A DNA stretch of 64,000 nucleotides, taken from NCBI GenBank assembly GCA_025934955.1, contig JAICWE010000001.1, positions 62,001-126,000 of the forward strand, in the 5' to 3' direction. The notes beneath the pieces are model-generated. The model did no database searches and was not told the DNA's origin. It was given only the letters and a program-made list of their open reading frames with translations. This document shows, piece by piece, positions 8,256 to 19,489 of the stretch; positions within the stretch are counted from its first letter, which is position 1; the number at the start of each line of letters is the position of its first letter. The DNA is from Gemmatimonadales bacterium (GTDB lineage Bacteria; Gemmatimonadota; Gemmatimonadetes; Gemmatimonadales; GWC2-71-9). Made by a program: the position numbers and the translations under genes.

Positions 8256-9968
8256 TTAGGCGGCCGCCAGCTCGCCCCGGAGCCGCTGCAGCTGCTCCTC
8301 CACCAGGCCCACCAGCTCGCCGATGCCGGCGGCGTCGAAGATCAGTCGCGCGCCCGCGGCGCGGTAGAGCTCGGGCAGCGGCCGGGTGGCGCCGAGCGCC
8401 AGCGCTTCGCGGTAGCGGCGCACGGCGTCGGCCGGATCGCGGAGACTGTTACGCCATACCTGGAGCGCGCCGAGCTGCGCGATGCCGTACTCGATGTAAT
8501 AGAACGGATAGAGGAAGATGTGCAGCTGCCGGTACCAGCGCGCCACCCGCTCCGTTTCGAGCCCGTCCCACCGAACGCCGCGCTCGAACCGGCTGCGGAT
8601 CCGCAACCACGCGTCATCGCGGGCCGCGCCGCCGGCGCCGTCGCCACTGGTGTAGATCCAGGTCTGGAACGCATCCACCGACGCGATGTGTGCCAGGCTG
8701 ATCAGCACGTCTTCCAGGTGCTCGATCCACGCGAGCCGCGCGTCGTCCGGCGCGAAGTAGCCGACCGGCTGCGCCAGATGCGGCGACGCCAGCAGCTCCA
8801 TCGACATCGACGCCAGCTCGGCCATCTCCGAGCCGGGATGGCGCTGCCAGATCAGCGGTCGCGGGTGCGACGCAAAGGCGTGGAAGGCGTGCCCCGCCTC
8901 GTGCAGCAGCGTCGTGACGTCGTCCACCAGGCCGACGGCGTTCATGAAGATGAACGGCCGCCCCCGGTGCTGGAGCGTGTCGCAGTAGCCGCCCGGCGCC
9001 TTGCCCTTGCGGCTCTCCAGATCCAGCAGCCGCTCGTCGATCATGGTGCCGAATTGTCGGCCGAGGTTCGGGTCGACGCGGCCGAAGACCTCGCGCGCGC
9101 GCGAGGTGAGCTCCTCCGCCGTGCGGAACGGCCGGAGCGGCTCGGCGCGGTGCGGGTCCACCTGCAGATCCCACGGCCGCAGATCGGTCAGACCCAGATC
9201 GCGGCGCCGCTCGTCCATCAATCGCCCGACCGCCGGCGTGACGCACTCCTCCACCGCGGCGTGGAACCGCTCGCAGTCGGCCGGGCTGTAGTCGAAGCGG
9301 AACTTGGCCTGGAAGGCGTAATCGCGGAAATCGGCGAAGCCGGCGTTCCGCGCGACCCGCTGGCGCAGGCCATACATCTGGTCGAACAGGGCGGAGAGCG
9401 TATCGTGCTGCGCGACGTACGGCGCGGTCATCGCATGGAAGGCGCGCTCCCGCATGGCGCGATCCGCGCTCTTGAGGAACGGCTGGAGCTGCGGCAGTGG
9501 CAGCTCCTCGCCGTCCCACGCCGCCGTCATGCCGCCGGTGATGCGCTGGTAGCGCGCGCCCAGCTCCTCCAGCTCCGCGAAGAGCGGTACGTTGGCCTCG
9601 CGGAAGATCGCGATCTGGGTGCGGAAGCGGGCCAGCGTCGTCTCGAGGTCGGGCGGCGAGACGCCGGCGTCGAGCAGCCGCCGCGCCAGCAGCACGCTCC
9701 GCTCCTCCATGCGCGGAAGGACCTCGGTGGAGAATCGGAGGTGATCCGCCTCCTTGGTGCCGTCGGCCGTATCGCAGGTATAGGCGATCATGGCGAGCGA
9801 GGCCGCCTCGGTCAGCAGCTCCTCGAGCGTGGACCAGTCGCGCAGCCACGCGTCGAGACCTCCGGCATCGAGGGGCCGCTGGGCCAGTTCATCGTAGTAG
9901 GGCGCCACATCCGCCCACGTCGCCTTGGCGAAGACGTCGGGGGACGTGGGCAGGACTGGCGCGGTCAC
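8256..9968 (-). CDS. M3-family oligoendopeptidase (PepF-like)
   Basis: A 570-residue cytoplasmic zinc metallopeptidase that should cut short peptides. The zinc motif HEAGH is at residues 356-360 in LLHEAGHAFHAF, with the third ligand expected in the EMAELASMSMELL helix some 25 residues later. The N-terminal helical half and the C-terminal FYYIEYGIAQLGALQ segment are typical of M3B (oligoendopeptidase F) proteins. The start is a GTG with AAGGAG seven bases ahead. It follows the MFS gene after 87 bases on the same strand. There is no signal peptide. Confidence 0.92.
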   Translation of the reverse strand: MTAPVLPTSPDVFAKATWADVAPYYDELAQRPLDAGGLDAWLRDWSTLEELLTEAASLAMIAYTCDTADGTKEADHLRFSTEVLPRMEERSVLLARRLLDAGVSPPDLETTLARFRTQIAIFREANVPLFAELEELGARYQRITGGMTAAWDGEELPLPQLQPFLKSADRAMRERAFHAMTAPYVAQHDTLSALFDQMYGLRQRVARNAGFADFRDYAFQAKFRFDYSPADCERFHAAVEECVTPAVGRLMDERRRDLGLTDLRPWDLQVDPHRAEPLRPFRTAEELTSRAREVFGRVDPNLGRQFGTMIDERLLDLESRKGKAPGGYCDTLQHRGRPFIFMNAVGLVDDVTTLLHEAGHAFHAFASHPRPLIWQRHPGSEMAELASMSMELLASPHLAQPVGYFAPDDARLAWIEHLEDVLISLAHIASVDAFQTWIYTSGDGAGGAARDDAWLRIRSRFERGVRWDGLETERVARWYRQLHIFLYPFYYIEYGIAQLGALQVWRNSLRDPADAVRRYREALALGATRPLPELYRAAGARLIFDAAGIGELVGLVEEQLQRLRGELAAA

Positions 9969-10055
9969 GGCAGCTCCTTCCGTTGCAGATCCGGCATTCC
10001 CGCCGAAGATAATCCGTCGTCGCCGGCGCCGGTGCGTCTCCGGCAGCGGGAGCCT

Positions 10056-11297
10056 CTACGTCGCCGCGGGGACGTCCGGCACGGGCGTCGCCTCGAACGG
10101 CTGCATCGGCCCGATGCGGAACGCGATCACGCTCACCACACCGACGATTCCGGCAGCCAGATAGAACGGCCACCCGTGGCCGATGGCCTCGAACGCCTTG
10201 GTGCTCGCGACCGGCGCCACCGCCCGTGCGATGCCGCCGAACGTCTGCGCGACGCCCATGGTCACGCCCAGCTCGTGCTTCGAGGTGCGGGCGGAGATGA
10301 GCGAGGTGGTGGACGGAAAGAGCAGCGCGGTGCCGATCGGCACCAGCGGCACGACCAGGATGGTGAGCAGATGGAGATCGTGCACCAGCGGGTACAGCAC
10401 CAGCCCGACGATCAGCACGAGACAGCCGGTGCGCATCGTCCATCGCTCGCCGATCCGGTCCACGATCGGGCCCAGCAGCACGATGCGCATCACCACGGAG
10501 AGCGCGCCGAAGTACGTGAGGTAGTAGCCCCAGGTGGACTGATCCACGCCGAAGTCGTAGTGGAAGAAGAGCGGCAGCACCGACGTCAGCCCCGCGAACG
10601 CCAGCATCCCGACGCCGTAGGTCCAGATCAGCTGCGCCACCGGCGAGCCCGGCTCGCGCAGCACTTGCCATGCGGGCGCCCACACCGGACGCCGCGGCGG
10701 CAGCGGCGCGCCGGGCGGGAGCGCCGGCTTCGATTCGGGGAGCCAGTGCCATGCAAACAGCGCGTTCGCGATGCAGAGCGCCGCCGCGATGAAGCCCGGT
10801 GCCGCCTGCCCCAGCTTGCCGGCGAAGGTGCCGATCATCGGCCCGACCACGACGCCCGCCGACGTCGCCGAGGAGAGCCAGCCGAGCGCCCGCGCGCGAT
10901 CGGCCGGCCGGATGGTGTCGGCGACGTACGCCTGCGCCACGCCGGTGGTCCCGCCGCCCGCTCCCTGCACGAAGCGCGACATGAACAGCAGCCAGAGCGT
11001 GTGCGCGAAGCCGAAGACGACGTAGGCGATGGCCGAGGCCAGCAGACCGATCAGCAGCGCCGGCCGCCGGCCGAATCGATCGGAGACGCGGCCCCAGAGC
11101 GGCGCCGACACCAGCTGCGCGATCGAGAACGCCGCGAGGATCCACCCGACCTGCACCGGCGACGCGTTCATGCGGATCGCGTAGAACGGGAGCAGCGGCA
11201 GCACCAGCATGAAGCCGATCATGTCCACGAACGCGACCGCGATCAGCACCCAGAGCCGCCGGAGCTGGTCGCGCTGGCTCGGCCGACCCGCGCTCAT
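10056..11297 (-). CDS. MFS transporter (drug:H+ antiporter type)
   Basis: A 413-residue inner-membrane carrier with about 12 hydrophobic spans. The loop 2-3 motif GRVSDRFGRRPAL is the MFS signature A, and GPMIGTFAG resembles the motif C of antiporters, so export of a small molecule (drug-like compound, siderophore or metabolite) is likelier than uptake. The ATG overlaps the stop of the ABC permease gene (ATGA), making it the fourth gene of a coupled run that begins with a substrate-binding lipoprotein. The pairing with an importer is unusual. The substrate is unknown. Confidence 0.88.
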   Translation of the reverse strand: MSAGRPSQRDQLRRLWVLIAVAFVDMIGFMLVLPLLPFYAIRMNASPVQVGWILAAFSIAQLVSAPLWGRVSDRFGRRPALLIGLLASAIAYVVFGFAHTLWLLFMSRFVQGAGGGTTGVAQAYVADTIRPADRARALGWLSSATSAGVVVGPMIGTFAGKLGQAAPGFIAAALCIANALFAWHWLPESKPALPPGAPLPPRRPVWAPAWQVLREPGSPVAQLIWTYGVGMLAFAGLTSVLPLFFHYDFGVDQSTWGYYLTYFGALSVVMRIVLLGPIVDRIGERWTMRTGCLVLIVGLVLYPLVHDLHLLTILVVPLVPIGTALLFPSTTSLISARTSKHELGVTMGVAQTFGGIARAVAPVASTKAFEAIGHGWPFYLAAGIVGVVSVIAFRIGPMQPFEATPVPDVPAAT

Positions 11298-12945
11298 CCG
11301 CCCTCCGCACGCCGTTCGGCGCCGAGCGCAAAGACGGTGGCGCTCACCAGCATGAGCACCACGCCGTAGGCCGCCGCGACGCCGACGTCGGACTGGCGCA
11401 GGCTGCCGAGGATCTCGAGTGAGATCGGCCGCGTGTCGTAGGTGTAGAGCACGATCGAGGTCACGAAATCTCCGAAAGCGGTGACGAAGGCGAGCGTGGC
11501 GCCGGCGACGAGCGCGGGGCGGAGCAACGGCAGCGTCACCCGCGCGAGCGTACGCAGCCGGCCGGCGCCGAGCGTCGCGGCCGCTTCGTCGAGCGCGGGA
11601 TCGAGCCCGCGAAAGCCGGCGAGCAGCGCGCGGCCGGTGAGCGGCAGATTGCGGACGAGATAGGCGAGCGGCAGCAGCCACACGGTGCCGATCAGGACCA
11701 CGCGCGCGAGCGCCGGCCGGTGGACGCTGAACGCCGTTGCGAGCGCGATGGCGAAGACGGTGCCCGGCACCGCCCACGGCATCGCGAGCAACACCTCGAT
11801 CCAGCGCCGCTCCGGCACCCGGCGCCGCACCACGAGCATCCCGGCGACGATGGCGAGCGCCACCGCCGCCGCGGTCGCGGCCAGCGCCATCCAGAGGCTG
11901 TTGAGCAGCGGTCGCCAGCGCACCGGATCGGTGACCAGCGTGACGTAGTTCCGCAGCGTGTACGCCGGCGGGACCGCTTCGGTGGTCCAGGTGCCGAGCG
12001 GAACGAACGAGACCAGCAACAGGGTGAGGTGTGGCAGCAGCAACGCGGTGCCGACCAGCCATGCCGCGCCGCCCAGGAGCGCGCGCCGCGCCCGCGACGT
12101 GACCTGCCTCGGCGCCGGCGCGACTCCCTTCCCCGCCACGGCGACGTCGCCCTCGACTCGGCTCAGCAGCCACAGCGCCGCCAGCGCGACCAGCGTCAGC
12201 GAGACCGTTTCCACCATGGCGAGTGATTCGTCGCCGTTGAGCCGCGTCGCCACGATCTGCGTCGTCATCACCCGGAAGCCGCCGCCGAAGAGATACGGCG
12301 CGCTGAACGACGCGAGCGACGTCATGAACACCAGCAGCGCCGCGCCGCCCAGGGCGGGCCGGAGCAGCGGCAATACCACGCGGGTGAGTGTCCGCCGGCG
12401 TCCCGCGCCGAGGCTCGCCGCCGCTTCGTACACCGAGGTGTCGAGTGACGCGAGCCCCGCGCGGGTGAAGAGATAGAAGTACGCGTACATGGTGTAGCCG
12501 TGGACCAGCAGGATCGCCAATGCGCCCTCGAACCGCCACGGCGGCGCGTCGAGCCGGAGGATCGTCTGCACCAGGCGCGCGAGGAAGCCGGTTTCGCCGA
12601 ACAGGAAGAGAAACGCCACGCTGCCGACCAGCGGCGGCAGCACGGCGGGCAGGGCCAGCGCCGTCGCGAGCCAGCGGCGTCCGGGGAAGTCGAGCCGCTC
12701 GACCAGAAACGCGAGCGGCACGCCGACGAGCCCGGCGACCGCGACGCTCGCGAGCGAGATCCACACACTCCCCCACAGCGCCGACCACTCGATGCCGCTC
12801 GCCGCGAACTGCCGCACCCATGCGAGGCTCCAGCGGCCGTCGGCACGCAGCGCGTCGGCCAGCACGAGCACCAGCGGGTAGACGACGAGCCAGACCAGCA
12901 GCAGGAGCAGCGCCCACGCGGCGAGCCGCGACCGCGAGCGCCCGT

Positions 12946-12949
<4 letters not shown>
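11294..12949 (-). CDS. ABC importer permease, two fused transmembrane domains (iron/FbpB type)
   Basis: A 551-residue inner-membrane protein made of two homologous permease domains. Each carries its own EAA loop for contact with the ATPase: EAAASLGAGRRRTLTRVVLP in the first half and EAAATLGAGRLRTLARVTLP in the second. This fused design is typical of FbpB/ThiP permeases for Fe(III), thiamine or related ligands. The GTG start overlaps the ATPase stop (GTGA), and the stop overlaps the MFS start. About 12 spans are visible. It forms the channel for the ATPase and lipoprotein encoded just upstream. Confidence 0.9.
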
Positions 12950-14009
<1,060 letters not shown>

Positions 14010-14013
<4 letters not shown>

Positions 14014-15047
14014 CGCCGGTTCCGCGACGCGCGCCCCGTGCCGCGCACGTGCTGGTCCCAGTACGCCATCCAGCGGCTCCCCTCGCGCGCGAGCAGCGGC
14101 CAGTTCATGTCCGCGATCACCATGCGCCGCTCGACGTCGGCGACCCACGCCGGCACCGAATCGGCCGGCAGGTCGGTGCGCGCCGGCAAGCGGAAGACCC
14201 GGCGCGCCGTGAGGATCTGCGCCTCGGTACCGCCGACGAAATCGATGAAGGCGCGCGCCGCGTCGGGGTGGCGGGCGCCGCGCACCAGGCCGATCGCGTC
14301 GTCGATCACGACCGTGCCGCTCTGCGGAAAGGTGTAGCCGAACGGCAGCCCCTTCCCCCGATCGATGAGAATGTCCGGCAGGTCCCAGAGGGTCACCAGC
14401 CCCTCCTCCCGCGCGAGCTTCTGGCTGAGGATCGCCGGGTTGAGCGTGTAGGTGCGAGTCTGCGCGTCGAGTTTGCGGAGCCACGCCATGGCTGCCGTGG
14501 TGTCGCCGGTGCGCGCGAGACTGCGCTCGATGATGAGTCCCCAGATCGCGCGCATGGTGCCGCTCGCCATCGGATCACGGATCAGCACCCGGTCGTGCCA
14601 CTCCGGCGCGAGTACGTCGTCCCAGTCGCGCGGCGCCAGGTTCTCCGGCACCGCGCGGCTGTTGTAGGCGATCACCGCCGGCGTGCGGTACACCGGCCAG
14701 TAGAGGTCGTCGGGCCCGACGCCGTGCGGGTCCACCGCGCCGGCCCATCGCGGCCGGTACGGCGCGAGCAGCGAATCGTGGACGCCGCGGTCGAAGATCG
14801 TCGTGGGCCCGCCGAACCAGACGTCGGCCTGCGGGTTCACCCGCTCGAAGCGCAGCCGGTCGAGCACCTCCTGGCTGCCCATGTCGAGCCAGCGCAGATC
14901 GATGTCCGGATGCTCCCGCTCGAACGCCGTCTCCAGCAGCGAGAGCTGATCGCGGCCGTGGGTCGAGTACACCGTGAGCGGGATGCGTCGATCGGCGTGG
15001 CAGGCAGCCATCGCGGCGCATGCGACCGGAATACACCACAGCGGCAC
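14010..15047 (-). CDS. Substrate-binding lipoprotein of an iron-type ABC importer
   Basis: A 345-residue family-1 solute-binding protein. With the GTG at 15047 it has a short lipoprotein signal ending in AMAAC (Cys16); the alternative ATG at 15011 would remove most of that signal, so the longer form is preferred. The body shows the FbpA/FutA-like course: PLTVYSTHG, ADVWFGGPTTIFD, WPVYRTPAVIAYNSRAVPE and DRVLIRDPMASGTMRAIWG. The ligand could be ferric iron, but 2-aminoethylphosphonate, thiamine and polyamine binders share this fold. First gene of the coupled run with ATPase, permease and MFS genes. It starts 47 bases after the PIG-L gene. Confidence 0.85.
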
Positions 15048-15094
15048 AGCGGAGCGCGACCGAACCGAGCGCCCCCGCTGTCGCCGAGGATGGC

Positions 15095-17734
15095 TCACGG
15101 ATGCTGGCCCCTGAGCGCCAGCAGGTTGGCGAAGAGCCGGTATGCGCCCGGAACAGTCGCCGGCAGCTGGCGGAAGAAGGCGAGGCCGGTGTAGACGTAC
15201 ATCCCCCGCCCGAGCGGCGCGATCAGCAGGCCGCCTTCCTTCGGTGGCTCGCCGGTGTCGTGCATCTCGAGCAGCGTGCGATAGTGCGGATCCCAGCTGT
15301 GGGCAAAGTAGAGTCCGCGCTCCTGCACCCACCCGCGCCAGTCGGCGGCGCCGATCTCGTTAGGCGCGTGCAGCAGCCGGTCGTCGCGCAGCGCGCGAAC
15401 CGGTGCGTCCTCCTCGGTCACCCGATCGTGGGGACTTGCGATGGTGAAGGGATAGGGCGCGAAGCCGCCCTGCACGAACTGGTACTGCTGGTACTGCACC
15501 AGCAGCAGCCCGCCGGCCCGGGCATAGTCCAGCAGCCGGCCGTTGTGTTCCACCAGGGCCGAGTCGGTCTCGTACGCCCGCGGGCCGATCACGATCGCGT
15601 CGTAGCGCGAGAGGTCGCCGCGGGCGAGGGTGCGCGCATCGAGCAGCTCCACCGGCACACCGACGCTTCGAAGCGCCTCCGGCACGCGGTCGGCCGCGCC
15701 GCGCACGTAACCCACCGCCCGGAGCGGCGGCAGCGCCAGCGGCGCGATCCGCACCTGCGACCGGGCGGCGACGGTGTACGGCTCGGGGCGGATGTGCGGG
15801 TAGTCCACCGTCACCACACCCTCCGCGTAGCGATGCCCGCCGGAATCCTCCGCCACGGCGGCAAGGCCGACCGTCCCGTCGCGCGCGCCGGCCGGCGGCT
15901 TCACCTCGAAGCGGTAGCTCCCGCTCTCGCCCTCGCGGGTGAACCGAAAGTCCCGCGGCGGCGGCGCGTTCCATCCCGCCGGCACCTCGAGCCGGACTCG
16001 GCCTTCGGTCGTATCGCGTGCCCCGTGCGTCAGCATCACCGTGACCGCGTGCGGCGCCGAGCCGCCGGCCACCCACAGCTCCGTCGCCGGCTCCAGCTTC
16101 ACGTCCACCCGCGGCACCACCGTGATCGGCCGGCGCACTTCGCCACTCACCTCGTCGCGGGTGCGGTAGGTCACCTCCCGCGAGGTGGAGAATCCCCCGG
16201 CGCTCGCGTCCCCGTACACCTGCAGCCGGACGACGAGCGGCGGCGGCGCGAACGGCTCGGCCAGCGTAGTGGTTGCCGTCGCATGCCAGCGATAGATCGC
16301 AGGCTCCGGTTGATCCAGGGTGAAGTACGGCGCGGTAACGCTGCCGGCTACGCTCGCGGCGATCTCCCGGCGAACCAGTTGGCCCGGCGAGAGGCGCTGG
16401 GTCCAGCCACCCGGCGCGACGGCCCACCCGCCGGCGCCGTCCACGTCGGCGCTGATCCGCACGGTGTCGGCCGTCGTGTTCCATACGCTCACCGTCACGT
16501 GAAGCTGCTGGCCGCTCACGACGTGATCATCATCGGCCGTCGCGTCGAGCACGATGCCCGAGGCCGCCGCTGCCGCCCGGTCGAGATGCGCGAGTTGATC
16601 CTGCTGCTCGATGCCCGCCTGATGAACGACGCCGTTTCCGCGACGCGCCACCGGCAGCAGCGAGTCGAACGTGGTGCGGGCGGCGACGAGCACCGCCAGA
16701 GTCGCCCGACCCGGCGCCGGCTCCGCAGGGAGCGACGCGATCTGGCGTGCCACCGCAGCCCAGCCGCTCGCCGCTCCGTCGCCGGCAGCCGCCGGGCCAG
16801 CACCACGCCCGAAATCCATCGCCGCGAGCGACGTGTCCACACCGGCAAAGAGCCCGCCCTGCCCGTGCCCGGTGCGGTCGACGATCAGCGAGAGTCGCAC
16901 TGGCGATGGCCCGAGCTCCTGCAGCCGTCCCATGTCCTGGGAGCGATGCCGGCTCCGGCTCTCCATCGCGATCTGATGGTACGACTTCCCGACCGATGGA
17001 TCGAGCGCGCCGCCCTCGAGCGTGAGCGTCGTCGCCGAGGTGTCGAAGCGCGCGCTCCGGTAGAGCTTCAGCGGCGCCCAGGCGGCGAGCCCTTCCTCGC
17101 GCTCGAGCTCGGGGAAACGGGTCGAGTCACCCGCGATCCGGAACGCCTCCTGCGCCGCCCATCCCGCCGCCTGATGCTGCCCGTGCCCATCGCGCGGGGT
17201 GCCACTGAACACCGACACCACGACCTGCGGCCGGAAGCGGCGGATCACCCGCACGACATCCTTGAGGATGGTGTCGCGGGGCCAGTGCATCCACGTCTCA
17301 TCCAGCGTCTTGGAGAAACCGAAGTCGTACGCGCGGGTGAAGAACTGGTGCGCGCCGTCGAGCCGTCGCGCGGCGAGCAGCTCCTCGGTGCGCAGGAGCC
17401 CGAGCGCCGGGCCCAGCTCCGATCCGATCAGGTTCTGCCCGCCCTCCCCCCGGTTGAGCGAGAGATACGCGGCCTCCGCGCCCATTTGGCGCGTCAGCAG
17501 CGTGAGCAGCTCGGTGTCCTCGTCGTCCGGGTGCGCGCCGATCATCAGCACCCGCTCGTAGTGTCCCAACATCCGGCGCTCGCGCGCCAGCGCCGCGATG
17601 CCGCCGGTGGACGGCGGCTCGAGCTGGGCACGCGCCACCGTCGGAGCGAGCAGGAGCGCGAGGGAGAGGCACGCGAGCGTCCAGTGACGCCGGGCGCTGT
17701 CCGTGGGGGCAGACGTGGGCGAGCGACGATTCAA
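15095..17734 (-). CDS. Large secreted PIG-L family deacetylase
   Basis: An 879-residue exported protein. The signal peptide probably ends near residue 36 (TVARA). The N-terminal domain is a LmbE/PIG-L zinc deacetylase, with the metal motif AHPDDE at residues 67-72 and a later HGQHQAAGW segment supplying further ligands; family members remove acetyl groups from N-acetylglucosamine conjugates. The remaining ~550 residues contain beta-sandwich-like segments and, near the C-terminus, a Rossmann-like region (RYDAIVIGPRAYETD, GGLLLVQYQQYQ), similar to the large fused PIG-L proteins of soil bacteria. The natural substrate is unknown. It may be co-transcribed with the ABC operon downstream. Confidence 0.88.
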   Translation of the reverse strand: MNRRSPTSAPTDSARRHWTLACLSLALLLAPTVARAQLEPPSTGGIAALARERRMLGHYERVLMIGAHPDDEDTELLTLLTRQMGAEAAYLSLNRGEGGQNLIGSELGPALGLLRTEELLAARRLDGAHQFFTRAYDFGFSKTLDETWMHWPRDTILKDVVRVIRRFRPQVVVSVFSGTPRDGHGQHQAAGWAAQEAFRIAGDSTRFPELEREEGLAAWAPLKLYRSARFDTSATTLTLEGGALDPSVGKSYHQIAMESRSRHRSQDMGRLQELGPSPVRLSLIVDRTGHGQGGLFAGVDTSLAAMDFGRGAGPAAAGDGAASGWAAVARQIASLPAEPAPGRATLAVLVAARTTFDSLLPVARRGNGVVHQAGIEQQDQLAHLDRAAAAASGIVLDATADDDHVVSGQQLHVTVSVWNTTADTVRISADVDGAGGWAVAPGGWTQRLSPGQLVRREIAASVAGSVTAPYFTLDQPEPAIYRWHATATTTLAEPFAPPPLVVRLQVYGDASAGGFSTSREVTYRTRDEVSGEVRRPITVVPRVDVKLEPATELWVAGGSAPHAVTVMLTHGARDTTEGRVRLEVPAGWNAPPPRDFRFTREGESGSYRFEVKPPAGARDGTVGLAAVAEDSGGHRYAEGVVTVDYPHIRPEPYTVAARSQVRIAPLALPPLRAVGYVRGAADRVPEALRSVGVPVELLDARTLARGDLSRYDAIVIGPRAYETDSALVEHNGRLLDYARAGGLLLVQYQQYQFVQGGFAPYPFTIASPHDRVTEEDAPVRALRDDRLLHAPNEIGAADWRGWVQERGLYFAHSWDPHYRTLLEMHDTGEPPKEGGLLIAPLGRGMYVYTGLAFFRQLPATVPGAYRLFANLLALRGQHP

Positions 17735-17846
17735 GGCACCCGGCCGTTGGAGAGACGCCGGAAGCTAGCCCGGTCCCGCCGGACCGGAAACGCCGCGGGG
17801 CGGCCGTGGCCACGGCCGCCCCGCACCAACTCCACCGGCGCGCGTG

Positions 17847-18422
17847 CTACGGTCGCGGCCGCTCCGCCGGATGATCCGGGGAGCGGACCTCCTCACCCAA
17901 CGGGTAGTCGCGCAGCGAGTGTCCAAGTCCCGGGTGCCGGCGCCAGAGCAGGACGCCCATGGCAAGGGTCGCGAGCAGGCTCGCACCCAGGCCCCAGCCC
18001 CACGCGAGCCGCTGCCCGATCTGCGACGTCAGCATGTATGCGATGCCGTTCAGAAACAGGAAGGCGCACACCAGCGCCAACCACAGGCCCATCCGCAGGC
18101 GGATGTCGCGCACCGTCAGGTGCACCAGTCCGGTGAGCGCGATGCCGAGGAGCGCGAAGGCGATGAAGTGGATGACCGTGTAGCCGGCGATCGCGCCGAT
18201 GTCGAGCGCGCCGCCCGCCGGCGTGTGGCCGGTGAACAGCAGATGGCCGAGCACGTTGGGCGTCCGGAGCGGCACGCCGGCCAGCGCGTCGGCCAGAAGG
18301 TACCAGAGCGCCACGACCACGCCGCCGAGGACGCCGACCCCGATCCCCTCAGCGATGATCGAGTGGTCGGCACTCGGGTCCGCGTAGCGGGGCTGGTGAT
18401 GGTGCCGGGCTGCTGAGGTCAT
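17847..18422 (-). CDS. Integral membrane protein, paralogue of the gene upstream
   Basis: A 191-residue protein with four hydrophobic spans and a histidine-containing N-terminal tail. It shares a clear pattern with its neighbour at 18510-19016: a first span ending VVVALWYLLADALAGVPLRTPNVLG (VAVALWFFLVDGLVGIPLRTPSVLG in the neighbour, shown here only as a pattern of identical LRTP and VLG positions), a HFIAF span and a final LWRRHP. No known family comes to mind. The ATG at 18422 aligns best with the paralogue; ATGs at 18434 and 18500 are alternatives. Tandem duplication is the simplest origin. Confidence 0.72.
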   Translation of the reverse strand: MTSAARHHHQPRYADPSADHSIIAEGIGVGVLGGVVVALWYLLADALAGVPLRTPNVLGHLLFTGHTPAGGALDIGAIAGYTVIHFIAFALLGIALTGLVHLTVRDIRLRMGLWLALVCAFLFLNGIAYMLTSQIGQRLAWGWGLGASLLATLAMGVLLWRRHPGLGHSLRDYPLGEEVRSPDHPAERPRP

Positions 18423-18509
18423 GTCCGTCCACATGAAGGGTGACGGGACAGCATGGCCGCGGGGCGACGGGGGTGCTGTGAGTGCTGTCACCTCCGGCAC
18501 CCCGGCCGG

Positions 18510-19016
18510 TCAGCCCATCGGCGCGGCGCCGAGCGGCGTCTCCCGGAGCGACGCGCGGAGCGCCGGGTGCAGCCGCCACAGCGTCAGCCCCATCGCCAGC
18601 GCGGCCAGCGTGTTGGCGGCGAGAACGCTCCACAGCGGAAACAGATCCCGGGTGCGCTCGGCGAAGACCCAGAGCACGCCGTAGAAGAACACCTCGAAGA
18701 CCAGAAATACCTGGAGCAGCGCGTACCGCACCAGCGAGTTGCCCTCCGCCAGCCGGACCAGCGCCACGACGATGCAGCCGAAGATGAAGAACGCCGCGAA
18801 GTGGACCGCGGTGTAGACGATCGCGTAATCGAACAGCGCGTGGTTGACGACCGGCTTGGTCGCCCCGAACAACAGCACCTGGCCCAGCACGCTCGGCGTA
18901 CGGAGCGGGATGCCGACCAGTCCATCGACGAGGAAGAACCAGAGCGCCACGGCGACGGCGCCGATCGCGCCGACGATTGCGCCCTCATCGATGGTGGAGA
19001 GTCGATGTTGAGCCAT
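18510..19016 (-). CDS. Integral membrane protein, paralogue of the gene downstream
   Basis: A 168-residue protein with four hydrophobic spans and nearly no soluble part. It resembles the next gene over its whole length: the LRTP-x-VLG motif after the first span, HFAAF in the second, and LTLWRLHPALRASLRETPLG at the end against LLWRRHPGLGHSLRDYPLG. The ATG at 19016 is preferred; a GTG at 19043 in frame would add nine residues. The role is unknown. With its paralogue 87 bases downstream it may form a hetero-oligomer. Confidence 0.72.
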   Translation of the reverse strand: MAQHRLSTIDEGAIVGAIGAVAVALWFFLVDGLVGIPLRTPSVLGQVLLFGATKPVVNHALFDYAIVYTAVHFAAFFIFGCIVVALVRLAEGNSLVRYALLQVFLVFEVFFYGVLWVFAERTRDLFPLWSVLAANTLAALAMGLTLWRLHPALRASLRETPLGAAPMG

Positions 19017-19081
19017 GAAGGCCCCCGGTAGGAGTGTCTCCACAGTGGGGGCGGGTCACGGCAGCCGCAAGGCGGCGCGCC

Positions 19082-19432
19082 TCAGGCAGGTGGAGGAACG
19101 GGCGGGTCCGGCGGCTCCTCGGGGAGGTCCGGCTGCTCGTGCGGCTGCGAGGGCCGGTCGCGCTCCGGATGCTGGCGGCGCCCGGCCAGGAACGCGCCGA
19201 CGAAGAACGCCAGGGCGACGACCAGAAGAGGCGTGCCGAGCCACACCCATCGCCCATACAGCAGCAGCAGCATGCCCGCCGACACCGTGATGGTGCCGAT
19301 CGCGCGGAGCAGCTCGTCGAGGTTCTTCCACGCGGTGCGCCGGCCCCAATAAATCGAGGCCCAAAGGCCGAGGAGGCCCAGGGCCAGGATGCCGTACCAG
19401 ATCAGGATCCAGTAGCGTCGGCCGGCGATCAT
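19082..19432 (-). CDS. Small membrane protein with proline-rich tail
   Basis: A 116-residue protein: an N-terminal span (about 8-28), two more spans (about 45-80) and a hydrophilic tail of about 30 residues rich in Pro, Glu and Asp (EEPPDPPVPPPA at the end). I recognise no family. It lies on the same strand as the paralogous pair of membrane proteins, 66 bases upstream of them. The tail would sit on one side of the membrane as a flexible extension. Confidence 0.6.
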   Translation of the reverse strand: MIAGRRYWILIWYGILALGLLGLWASIYWGRRTAWKNLDELLRAIGTITVSAGMLLLLYGRWVWLGTPLLVVALAFFVGAFLAGRRQHPERDRPSQPHEQPDLPEEPPDPPVPPPA

Positions 19433-19489
19433 GGGATCGTCATGGAGGTAGGAGACGTTACCACGCCCCGTGCCACCGCACCAGACCCG

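Noticed and set aside
8082-11369. A 1095-codon open frame on the plus strand, and similar long antisense frames such as 15020-18136
   Set aside because: They run antisense to clear peptidase, MFS and PIG-L genes, are Arg/Pro/His-rich and show no family; at this GC content long empty frames are expected.
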